A stretch of 20,354 bases of DNA, from assembly GCF_001556185.1 (NCBI RefSeq), contig NZ_LSIJ01000038.1, positions 1-20,354 on the forward strand, given 5' to 3'. Made by a program: the position numbers and the translations under genes. Positions 1 through 6,482 of this stretch are shown one piece after another. The DNA is from Sphingomonas sp. CCH10-B3 (GTDB lineage: Bacteria; Pseudomonadota; Alphaproteobacteria; Sphingomonadales; Sphingomonadaceae). The notes below the pieces were generated by a model that searched no databases, was not told the DNA's origin, and saw only the letters and a program-made list of their open reading frames with translations. How positions within the stretch are numbered: the first letter of the stretch is position 1; each line of letters starts with the position of its first letter.

Positions 1-8
1 ACCCCCGG

Positions 9-30
9 CCCCTCCCGCAAGCGGGAGGGG
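9..30. repeat. C-rich mini-hairpin upstream of atpC
   Basis: A near-perfect inverted repeat (arms 9-18 and 21-30, separated by AA) sits directly upstream of the atpC ribosome binding site. The same architecture, a C-rich arm, an AA turn and a G-rich arm, recurs at 18019-18046, so this is probably a dispersed extragenic element and not a gene-specific signal. It probably lies in the atpD-atpC spacer, but atpD is outside the window. It could fold in the mRNA and modulate atpC translation or processing, which is inference. Confidence 0.6.
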
Positions 31-41
31 AGGAAAGAAAC

Positions 42-293
42 ATGCTGCACTTCGAACTCGTCACACCCGAAAAGCTCGTCCGCTCGGAGGACGTGTATAT
101 GGTCACCGTCCCCGGCACCGAGGGCGATTTCGGCGTACTTCAAGGCCATGCCCCCTTCATGTCGACGGTGCGCGACGGCGCGCTGCAGATCTACAAGACC
201 GACAAGGCCGAACCCGAGCTACTCACGATCAAGGGCGGCTTTGCCGAGGTCAATGCCCGCGGGCTGACGATCCTGGCCGAACAGATCGGCTGA
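42..293 (+). CDS. atpC: F1F0 ATP synthase epsilon subunit, short form
   Basis: The 83-residue protein matches the N-terminal beta-sandwich of F1 epsilon, the central-stalk subunit that links gamma to the c-ring of ATP synthase on the cytoplasmic side of the inner membrane. Recognisable family signatures are [10 protein letters not shown] near the start, the stretch [18 protein letters not shown] at about residues 23-40, and IKGGFAEV near 63-70. The protein stops right after the sandwich, so the C-terminal helical hairpin that inhibits ATP hydrolysis in the roughly 139-residue E. coli form is missing. This short form is usual in sphingomonads. The ATG is preceded by AGGA with about 7 nt spacing. 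As the last atp gene in the usual order, it is followed by a GC hairpin. Confidence 0.96.
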   Translation: MLHFELVTPEKLVRSEDVYMVTVPGTEGDFGVLQGHAPFMSTVRDGALQIYKTDKAEPELLTIKGGFAEVNARGLTILAEQIG

Positions 294-309
294 ACCACCC
301 ACCCGCGCA

Positions 310-326
310 GGGCCGGAGAGCGGCCC
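310..326 (+). terminator. Possible weak terminator hairpin after atpC
   Basis: A 6-bp perfect GC stem (GGGCCG, loop GAGAG, CGGCCC) lies 17 nt after the atpC stop codon. There is no U-tract immediately after it, so it is not a canonical intrinsic terminator. It may still slow polymerase or stabilise the 3' end of the atp transcript. Confidence 0.35.
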
Positions 327-396
327 GCCTGTGGTTAGGAAATTATAAAAGCTTCCCGCGCTATCCCTGTCCCACGACTATGAGGGTGGTTTGGGC

Positions 397-1920
397 ATGA
401 GCGCATTCGGGCGACGCAGCGGCGCAGGCAACGGGGCGGCACCGCCGCGTCCGGCATTCGGCGTTGCCAAGCCGATGCAGGGCAGCGGTCCCGCGCGCCC
501 GGACACCGAAGGTGGCGAACAATTCCCGCCGCTGCCGAGCATGATGCCCGAAATCGGCATCGATGCGACCACGCCCGACAGCACGCTCGACGCGATGGCG
601 CGGCTCGCCGAACGCCAGGCCGCCTCGGGCGAGGCCGGCCAGTCGAAGATGGAAGGCTTCGAAACCTCGATCCATAAGATCAAGGAACAGGTCCTTCCCC
701 GCCTGCTCGAACGCGTCGACCCTGAAGCTGCCGCGACGCTCAACAAGGACGAGCTGGCCGAGGAATTCCGCCCGATCATCGGCGAAGTGCTTGCCGAGCT
801 GAAGCTGACGCTCAACCGCCGCGAGCAGTTCGCGCTGGAAAAGGTGCTGGTCGACGAGCTGCTCGGGCTCGGGCCGCTCGAAGAGCTGCTTAGCGATCCG
901 ACCATCTCGGACATCATGGTCAATGGCCCCGACCAGACCTACATCGAACAAAAGGGCAAGCTGCAACTCGCCAACATCCAGTTTCGCGACGAGGAACATC
1001 TGTTCCAGATCGCGCAGCGGATCTGTAACTCGGTCGGCCGCCGCGTCGACCAGACCACACCGCTTGCCGACGCCCGCCTGAAGGACGGCAGCCGCGTCAA
1101 CGTGATCGTGCCGCCGCTGTCGCTTCGCGGCACCGCGATCTCGATCCGTAAGTTCTCGGCCAAGCCGATCACGCTCGACATGATGGCGGGCTTCGGGTCG
1201 ATGTCGACCAAGATGGCGACCGCGCTGAAGATCGCCGGTGCCTGCCGCTTCAACATCGTCATCTCGGGCGGTACCGGCTCGGGTAAGACGACGATGCTCA
1301 ACGCACTGTCGAAGATGATCGATCCCGGCGAACGCGTGATCACGATCGAAGACGCGGCCGAACTCCGGCTGCAGCAGCCGCACTGGCTGCCGCTGGAAAC
1401 GCGCCCGGCGAACCTTGAAGGTCAGGGCGAAATCACCATTCGCGATCTGGTCAAGAACTCGCTGCGTATGCGCCCCGACCGCGTGATCCTGGGCGAAATT
1501 CGCGGATCGGAGTGTTTCGATTTGCTCGCCGCCATGAACACCGGCCACGACGGATCGATGTGTACGCTCCACGCCAACAGCCCGCGCGAATGCCTGGGCC
1601 GTATGGAAAACATGGTGATGATGGGCGACATCAAGATGCCCAAGGAAGCGATCAGCCGCCAGATCGCCGACTCGGTCGACCTGATCGTGCAGGTCAAGCG
1701 ACTGCGCGACGGTTCGCGCCGCGTCACCAACATCACCGAAGTGATCGGCATGGAAGGCCCGGTGATCGTGACGCAGGAACTGTTCAAGTTCGAATATCTG
1801 GACGAGTCCGCCGACGGCAAGATCATCGGCGAATATCGCGCGATGGGTCTGCGCCCCTATACGCTGGAAAAGGCGCGGCAGTTCGGCTTCGACCAGGCCT
1901 ATCTCGAGGCGTGCTTGTAA
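397..1920 (+). CDS. cpaF: CpaF-family secretion/pilus ATPase
   Basis: This is a hexameric cytoplasmic ATPase of the TadA/VirB11/CpaF family that normally powers assembly of Flp/Tad type IVc pili. With the ATG at 397 the protein has 507 residues. It has a disordered Gly/Pro/Ala-rich N-terminus (about 1-60), a helical N-terminal domain (about 85-235) and a RecA-like domain. Walker A GGTGSGKT is at 291-298, the Asp-box-like ITIEDAAEL near 316-324, the Walker B region RPDRVILGEIRG near 359-370, and the His box GHDGSMCTLHAN near 383-394. The ATG is chosen over an in-frame TTG at 391 because AGGGTGG ends 7 nt before it. No other tad/cpa gene is in the window, so its pilus partners must be encoded elsewhere. 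The start could be 6 nt further upstream. Confidence 0.93.
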   Translation: MSAFGRRSGAGNGAAPPRPAFGVAKPMQGSGPARPDTEGGEQFPPLPSMMPEIGIDATTPDSTLDAMARLAERQAASGEAGQSKMEGFETSIHKIKEQVLPRLLERVDPEAAATLNKDELAEEFRPIIGEVLAELKLTLNRREQFALEKVLVDELLGLGPLEELLSDPTISDIMVNGPDQTYIEQKGKLQLANIQFRDEEHLFQIAQRICNSVGRRVDQTTPLADARLKDGSRVNVIVPPLSLRGTAISIRKFSAKPITLDMMAGFGSMSTKMATALKIAGACRFNIVISGGTGSGKTTMLNALSKMIDPGERVITIEDAAELRLQQPHWLPLETRPANLEGQGEITIRDLVKNSLRMRPDRVILGEIRGSECFDLLAAMNTGHDGSMCTLHANSPRECLGRMENMVMMGDIKMPKEAISRQIADSVDLIVQVKRLRDGSRRVTNITEVIGMEGPVIVTQELFKFEYLDESADGKIIGEYRAMGLRPYTLEKARQFGFDQAYLEACL

Positions 1921-2000
1921 AGGCTGTTCGCGTCGCGCCCTATTCCCCGTTGGTCCCGAGCATCGCCGGAGGACCGGCCACAAGCGATCCGCCTTTGGCC

Positions 2001-2029
2001 CGTGTCTCGACTTCGCTCGACACGAACGG
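2001..2029. repeat. Dispersed extragenic palindrome, single copy
   Basis: An imperfect hairpin built from CGTGTC and GACACG around a CTTCGC turn, followed by GAACGG. Read on the minus strand it begins CGTTCGTG, followed by GAGC and then GTCGA, which are the landmarks shared with the paired element at 3339-3427. It is therefore probably a relative of that family. It lies in the 200-bp cpaF-protease spacer, 80 nt after the cpaF stop. Confidence 0.55.
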
Positions 2030-2079
2030 TGGGGGTCAAGAGCAGCCCCCCTTCCCGCCCCGGCACGCTAACCGGGACC

Positions 2080-2097
2080 GGTAAGCATTTCTTTACC
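2080..2097. promoter_or_regulatory. Candidate CtrA-like palindromic site
   Basis: The imperfect palindrome GGTAAGCATTTCTTTACC contains GTAA-N7-TTTA, one mismatch per half-site from the TTAA-N7-TTAA pattern bound by the alphaproteobacterial cell-cycle regulator CtrA. It lies 30 nt before the start of the downstream protease gene, where an operator or promoter would be expected. The resemblance is suggestive only. Confidence 0.28.
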
Positions 2098-2126
2098 CTG
2101 CCCAACACGGTATCGCTGTGCGGGCG

Positions 2127-3302
2127 ATGCGCGCGATTCTGCTTGCCCTTGCCCTGATCTTCGCCCCCGGCGCCGCGCTGATGCCGGGCACCGGCATTGC
2201 GACGCTGGCCGACGATGCCGAGGCGCGCTGGGTGCCGTTCGACATTACCCCCGGCAACCAGATCCGCTTCACCGCGCAGGTGAACGGCGTCCCCGCCTCC
2301 GCCGTGCTCGACACCGGCGTGACCGCGTCGGTCGCCTCGCCGCGCTTTGCCGCACTCGCCAAGCTGAAGATTCAGGCGCGCGGCATGGCGCGGGCGATCG
2401 GCGGGCAAGTGCCATTCGGCTGGGCGACGACGCGCAGCCTCGCTTTCGGTGCGCTCGACCGGCGCGGCGGCGGCATTACCGTTGCGGCGCTGCCCGCCAA
2501 TGCGATCGGCGAGGCGCAGGGTCCCGATCTGCTCGTCGGGCAGGATCTGCTCGCGGCCTATGCGCTCGAGATCGATTATGTCGGGCGGCGCTTCCGGCTG
2601 CTGCCGTCAGGGCGGCTGCCGTTTCGCGGTGAGGTGGCGCCGCTGCGTGTCGCGCCCGAAGTGCAGGTCTATGTGACCGAACTCACGCTCGGCGGGCGGC
2701 GGCTGCGGCCGATCGTGGTCGACACCGGTGACGGCAGCGCAGTCACGCTGTCGCAACCCGCCTGGGCGGCCAGCAAGCCCGCAGCGCTGCCGACCACCAG
2801 CACGATCGCTTATGGTCTGGGCGGTGCGCAGGTCAGCAGCCTCGCGATCGTGCCGCAAATCGCGATCGGCCAGGTCGATGCGCGCGAGGTCGAGCTGCGC
2901 GTCGAACCTGCAGGCGGTTTTTCGCAGATGATCGGCGCGGCGGGGCGGATCGGATCGGGGCTGCTCGAACGCTATCATGTGCTGCTCGATCCCGGTGCCG
3001 GGCGGATGGTGCTGAGCCCCAGCCCTGCCGCCGATGTGCCACCGCTGCGCTCGACGAGCGGTCTGCTGACCCGCGCCGAAGGCAACCGGCTGCGCGTGCT
3101 GCATGTCATGCGTAGCAGCCCCGCCGAGGCGAGTGGTTGGCGCACGGGCGAGCTGATCTGCGCGATCGACGGCGTGGCGATCGGCGCCGACGATGCCGAC
3201 AAGCGGCATGCCGGCTGGTCGGTCGGGCAGCCGGGGCGCGTAGTGACGTTCGGCCTGTGCAGCGGCGCGACGCGGCAGCTGACGCTCCAGCGCTTTTACT
3301 AA
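2127..3302 (+). CDS. Secreted retropepsin-like aspartic protease, two DTG lobes plus PDZ
   Basis: A 391-residue exported protein. A signal peptide (MRAILLALALIFAPGAA, about residues 1-18) precedes two retropepsin-like halves. The first has DTGVTASV at 62-69 and a matching psi-loop (LLVGQDLL, about 136-143). The second has DTGDGSAV at 199-206 and GRIGSGLLERYHVLLD at about 273-288. A C-terminal PDZ domain follows (about 312-391), with the typical stretch SSPAEASGWRTGELICAIDG. Each DTG supplies one catalytic aspartate, so one chain could form a complete bilobed active site in the periplasm. The PDZ would bind substrate or partner C-termini. The substrate is unknown. The ATG at 2127 is used. A GTG at 2118 adds three residues, and neither has a clear Shine-Dalgarno. 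It is probably transcribed separately from cpaF. Confidence 0.85.
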   Translation: MRAILLALALIFAPGAALMPGTGIATLADDAEARWVPFDITPGNQIRFTAQVNGVPASAVLDTGVTASVASPRFAALAKLKIQARGMARAIGGQVPFGWATTRSLAFGALDRRGGGITVAALPANAIGEAQGPDLLVGQDLLAAYALEIDYVGRRFRLLPSGRLPFRGEVAPLRVAPEVQVYVTELTLGGRRLRPIVVDTGDGSAVTLSQPAWAASKPAALPTTSTIAYGLGGAQVSSLAIVPQIAIGQVDAREVELRVEPAGGFSQMIGAAGRIGSGLLERYHVLLDPGAGRMVLSPSPAADVPPLRSTSGLLTRAEGNRLRVLHVMRSSPAEASGWRTGELICAIDGVAIGADDADKRHAGWSVGQPGRVVTFGLCSGATRQLTLQRFY

Positions 3303-3338
3303 AGACAAGAGTTGATTTGCCGGGACTTGCCTTCAACA

Positions 3339-3427
3339 CGTTCGCCCTGAGCTTGTCGAAGGGCTGCCCTGCTTCTGCGGTGACGTCGGACAAGAAGGAC
3401 AGTGCTTCGACAAGCTCAGCACGAACG
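3339..3427. repeat. Paired inverted extragenic repeat (GAGCTTGTCGAAG family)
   Basis: Two 23-nt arms, 3339-3361 and 3405-3427, are reverse complements at 21 of 23 positions. Both contain CTGAGCTTGTCGAAG when read in the same orientation. A 43-nt spacer separates them. The core is recognisable as a repeat abundant between genes in sphingomonads, as far as I recall. The right arm ends only 8 nt before the GTG start of the glycosyltransferase gene, so an RNA hairpin here would crowd its ribosome binding region. Confidence 0.8.
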
Positions 3428-3435
3428 GATCAAGG

Positions 3436-4902
3436 GTGATTGCACCAAGGCATATTTCAGCCGCGCTGCTGCTGGTGCTGGTGCTTGCCGCACTTGCGCT
3501 GCGCTGCTGGGATTTTGGCAATCCGGTGATCCATGTCGACGAGCAATATTATCTGCTCGTCGGCGACCGGATGCTGCACGGCGCGCTGCCCTATATCGAT
3601 GTCTGGGATCGCAAGCCGATCGGGCTGTTCCTGATCTTCGCGGCGATCCGTCTGCTGCCCGGCGACGGCATTCTTGCCTATCAGCTCGTCGCGACGGGCT
3701 TTGCCGCGGCAACGGCGTGGTGCGTGTGGCGCGCCGCGCGGATGATCGGCGCGGCGCCGCTGGGCGCTTTCGCGGCGGGGTGCGCCTATCTGGTCTGGGT
3801 GTCGCTGCTCGGCGGGCGCGGCGGGCAATCGCCGGTGTTCTACAATCTGCTGATGGCAGCAGCGATGCTGCTGGTGCTGCGCTTGCCGCATCTGGCTGAT
3901 CGACGCGCGGTTGCGGGAATCATCGCCAGCGGCATGGCCGCGTGCCTGCTCGCGGGGCTGGCGATCCAGATCAAATATACCCCAGTGTTCGAAGGCGCGT
4001 TTTTCGGTCTCGCGCACCTCTGGTATCTCCGCCGCGCCGGAGCGCCGCCGGGACTGATCGCGGCAGCCGCGTTGCTGTGGATGGCGTGCGGCGCCGCGCC
4101 GAGCCTGTTGGCGATCGGATTCTATCAGGGGCTGGGCCAGCGCGCCTTCGATGCCTTCTGGTTCGCCAATGTCACGTCGATCTTCCTGCGGCCCGGCTAT
4201 CCGATCGACCAGCTGCTGATGCGGCTGCTCGGCATTTTTGCGCAGCTCGGCGTTCTGATCGTGGCCGGCGCCCTTGGCTGGCGAGCCCGTGCGACCGGTC
4301 CGCACGCGCGCGAGACATGGCTGGCGACGCTCTGGGCGGCGGCAGCGCTTGCGGGCTTTGCGGCGATCGGGACGTTCTTCGATCATTACGCACTGCCGCT
4401 GGTGGCGCCGATCGCGCTGCTCGCCGCGCCGACGCTGGCGCGCGGTTGGCGCGTCGCAGCGGGCGCGCTCGGCATCGGCCTTGCCATCCTGATCGTGCGC
4501 GGCGCGATCCGGCCCAATGACGCGCCCGGGGCGCGTGCCGTCGCGCGGCTGGTCGCGCTCAACAGCCGGGGCGCGTGCCCCTATGTCTTCATCGGCGATA
4601 CCATAACTTATCGGCTGGCAAACGCCTGCCTGCCGACCGCCTATGCCTTCCCCAATCTGCTGGCCTACACCACCGAGCAGGGCGCGACCGGCATCGACGA
4701 AGCCGCCGAGGTGCGCCGCATCTTGCGCGCCCGCCCGCCGGTGATCCTTGCCTCGACGCGCCGCCTCGCGATCTGGAACAGCGCCAGCGTCGCCGAACTG
4801 CGCCCTGTGCTGGCGCGCGACTACAGCGTCGTGTTTTCCACGCCGCGCGAAAACTACCGCACGCTCGTTTATCTGCGCCGCGATCTGCCGTTGCGCCGCT
4901 AA
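3436..4902 (+). CDS. Multi-pass GT-C glycosyltransferase (GT39/ArnT-like)
   Basis: A 488-residue inner-membrane protein with roughly ten or more hydrophobic segments, beginning with one at about residues 8-24. The first outer loop carries the acidic motif HVDEQYYL (D35, E36), followed by LPYIDVWDRKPIGL (51-64). This combination is typical of GT-C enzymes of the dolichyl-phosphate-mannose transferase (GT39)/ArnT group, which move a sugar from a polyprenyl-phosphate donor to an acceptor on the periplasmic side. The C-terminal soluble part (about 375-488) is periplasmic in related enzymes. Donor and acceptor cannot be deduced, and no surface-polysaccharide cluster surrounds it. The GTG start is chosen because the first transmembrane segment requires it. 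No good Shine-Dalgarno is visible, and a repeat ends 8 nt upstream. Confidence 0.8.
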   Translation: MIAPRHISAALLLVLVLAALALRCWDFGNPVIHVDEQYYLLVGDRMLHGALPYIDVWDRKPIGLFLIFAAIRLLPGDGILAYQLVATGFAAATAWCVWRAARMIGAAPLGAFAAGCAYLVWVSLLGGRGGQSPVFYNLLMAAAMLLVLRLPHLADRRAVAGIIASGMAACLLAGLAIQIKYTPVFEGAFFGLAHLWYLRRAGAPPGLIAAAALLWMACGAAPSLLAIGFYQGLGQRAFDAFWFANVTSIFLRPGYPIDQLLMRLLGIFAQLGVLIVAGALGWRARATGPHARETWLATLWAAAALAGFAAIGTFFDHYALPLVAPIALLAAPTLARGWRVAAGALGIGLAILIVRGAIRPNDAPGARAVARLVALNSRGACPYVFIGDTITYRLANACLPTAYAFPNLLAYTTEQGATGIDEAAEVRRILRARPPVILASTRRLAIWNSASVAELRPVLARDYSVVFSTPRENYRTLVYLRRDLPLRR

Positions 4903-4976
4903 GGCCAAAGCCCCGCTTGCATCGCCCGCCGGGCAGGGCCAAAACACCTGCAAAATCGAATCCTTAGGAGATCCCA

Positions 4977-5780
4977 ATGCGCCGGTATCTGATCGCTCCG
5001 CTCGCCATCGTCGCCGCCGCGGGCGCCACCGCGCTGGTTGCAGCGACGCCGCAACCTTCCCCCGCCCTGCGCGCCGCGATTGCGGCCCCCACTCGCACGC
5101 CCGCCAATGTGCTGCGCGACAAATATCGCCACCCGGCCGAGACCCTCGCCTTTTTCGGCGTCAAGCCGACCGACAATGTCGTCGAAATCTGGCCGGCGGG
5201 CGGCTGGTACACTGAAATTCTCGCACCCTATCTCGCCAAGGGCAGCTACACCGCCGCCGCCCCCAGCGAACGCGCGCGGGCCGGGGTGCAGAAGCTGATG
5301 GCCGCCAATCCGGGCGTTTATGGCAAGGTCAAGTTCGCGACCTTCCCCAGCGCCGACGCTCCCGATCGGGTGCCGAACGGGAGCGCCGACGTGGTGCTGA
5401 CGTTCCGCAACGTCCATAACTGGAGCTTCGGCGCGACCGACCAGACCCAGGCCGCGTTCGACCAGATGTTCGCGATGCTCAAGCCCGGCGGCACGCTCGG
5501 CGTGGTCGAGCACCATCTGCCCGAGGACGCCAAGGGCATCACCGAAGCCAAGAGCGGCTATATGAAGCGGTCGTCGGTGATCGCCTATGCGACCAAGGCG
5601 GGGTTCAAGCTGGCCGGCGAAAGCGCGGTCAACGCCAATCCCAAGGATACGCATGACTATCCCAAGGGCGTGTGGACGCTACCGCCGAACTACGCCGAAG
5701 CCGACAAGGATCGCGCGCGCTATGCCGCGATCGGCGAAAGCGACCGGATGACGCTGAAGTTCGTCAAGCCGAAGCGGTAA
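4977..5780 (+). CDS. Exported class I SAM methyltransferase-like protein (COG4798 type)
   Basis: A 267-residue protein that starts with a strong signal-peptide-like sequence (MRRYLIAPLAIVAAAGATA, cleavage expected near residue 23), followed by a Rossmann methyltransferase fold. Motif I is VVEIWPAGGWYTEIL at 68-82, a motif IV-like strand is ADVVLTFRNVHNW at 137-149, and LKPGGTLGVVEHH is at 168-180. The conserved tail includes DTHDYPKGVWTLPP near 224-237. This matches the 'predicted methyltransferase' family COG4798, whose substrate is unknown to me. An AGGAG 6 nt before the ATG gives a confident start. Export is odd for a SAM-dependent enzyme, because SAM is cytosolic. It may be membrane-tethered facing the cytosol, or no longer catalytic. 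It stands alone, 74 nt after the glycosyltransferase. Confidence 0.82.
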   Translation: MRRYLIAPLAIVAAAGATALVAATPQPSPALRAAIAAPTRTPANVLRDKYRHPAETLAFFGVKPTDNVVEIWPAGGWYTEILAPYLAKGSYTAAAPSERARAGVQKLMAANPGVYGKVKFATFPSADAPDRVPNGSADVVLTFRNVHNWSFGATDQTQAAFDQMFAMLKPGGTLGVVEHHLPEDAKGITEAKSGYMKRSSVIAYATKAGFKLAGESAVNANPKDTHDYPKGVWTLPPNYAEADKDRARYAAIGESDRMTLKFVKPKR

Positions 5781-5804
5781 GTCCAGCGGCGCGTTTCAAC
5801 CATT

Positions 5805-5897
5805 GCCATTCCCGCGCAGGCGGGAATCCATAGGCACAAGCGATGCGATCAGCCGAAAGGCCCGCCCGATATGGATCCCCGCCTGCGCGGGGATGAC
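5805..5897. repeat. Paired inverted extragenic repeat, copy 1 (CCCGCGCAGGCGGG arms)
   Basis: The left arm (5805-5831) and the right arm (5871-5897) are near-perfect reverse complements, separated by a 39-nt spacer. Each arm is itself a short hairpin (CCCGC-GCAG-GCGGG type). The unit lies between the convergent ends of the methyltransferase gene and phaR, where a long RNA hairpin on either strand could act as a shared terminator. A second copy with a different loop is at 16888-16957. Confidence 0.85.
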
Positions 5898-5928
5898 GAA
5901 CTTCGCACTGATTGAAGCCACACCCGGC

Positions 5929-6465
5929 TCACTCGCCGAGCTTTTCGACCTTTTCGTGCAGCTTGGCGAGTTCGGCCTTCAGCGCGGCGATTTCCTCGTC
6001 CTTGCTGGCGGGGGCGCCGGGCACGGGGGGCTTGAACGCTGCGGTCGCCGCTTCGAACATTTCCATGTTGCGCTTGGCGATTTCGGCGAAGGGCGAATGC
6101 GCGAACGCACCTTCGACCGCCGATTTGAACTGCGCCTGGTTGCGGCGGAAGCCCTCCATTGAGGCTTCGAGATAGCCCGGCACCATCGCCTGCATCGAAT
6201 CGCCGTACATCGAGATCAGCTGGCGCAGGAAATTGACCGGCAGCATCGTCTGCCCGCGCGATTCCTCTTCCATGATGATCTGCGTGAGCACGTTATGCGT
6301 GATGTCGTCGTCGGTTTTCGCGTCGACGACCTTGAAGTCGCGACCCTCGCGCGTCATCGCCGCGAGATGTTCGAGCGTAATGTAGGACGACGTCTCGGTG
6401 TTGTAGAGGCGGCGATTCGCATATTTCTTGATAATGACGACACCGTCGGCGGACGCTTTTTTCAT
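5929..6465 (-). CDS. phaR: Polyhydroxyalkanoate synthesis repressor PhaR
   Basis: A 178-residue regulator with the PHA accumulation regulator DNA-binding domain at about residues 8-67 (VVIIKKYANRRLYNTETSSY, then YITLEHLAAM). A PHB-accumulation helical region follows (about 70-140), and a heptad-rich coiled coil (EEIAALKAELAKLHEKVEKL) at the C-terminus. In Paracoccus and related bacteria PhaR binds both PHA granules and operators of phasin and PHA genes, releasing DNA when polymer appears. The start at 6465 (MKKASADG) is where the conserved domain begins. The reading frame stays open 273 nt further upstream, but that part is low-complexity Arg-rich sequence overlapping the divergent gene. It lies back-to-back with a PhaC-like gene, which fits the role. 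Confidence 0.94.
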   Translation of the reverse strand: MKKASADGVVIIKKYANRRLYNTETSSYITLEHLAAMTREGRDFKVVDAKTDDDITHNVLTQIIMEEESRGQTMLPVNFLRQLISMYGDSMQAMVPGYLEASMEGFRRNQAQFKSAVEGAFAHSPFAEIAKRNMEMFEAATAAFKPPVPGAPASKDEEIAALKAELAKLHEKVEKLGE

Positions 6466-6482
6466 GGGGGAGGCCCTCGCAC

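Noticed and set aside
361..1983. 540-codon open frame antisense to cpaF
   Set aside because: It lies opposite a clear CpaF gene. Its Arg/His/Asp-rich composition is typical of GC-rich shadow frames and it has no recognisable domain.
3457..4977. 506-codon minus-strand frame opposite the glycosyltransferase
   Set aside because: Gln/Arg-rich shadow with no membrane segments or motifs, while the plus-strand frame has clear GT-C features.
5805..5897. Possible CRISPR-like repeat
   Set aside because: Only two inverted arms, no regularly spaced direct repeats and no cas gene.
5803..6162. Plus-strand frame containing an IPACAGMT-like peptide
   Set aside because: The peptide is translation of the extragenic inverted repeat, and the rest is antisense to phaR.
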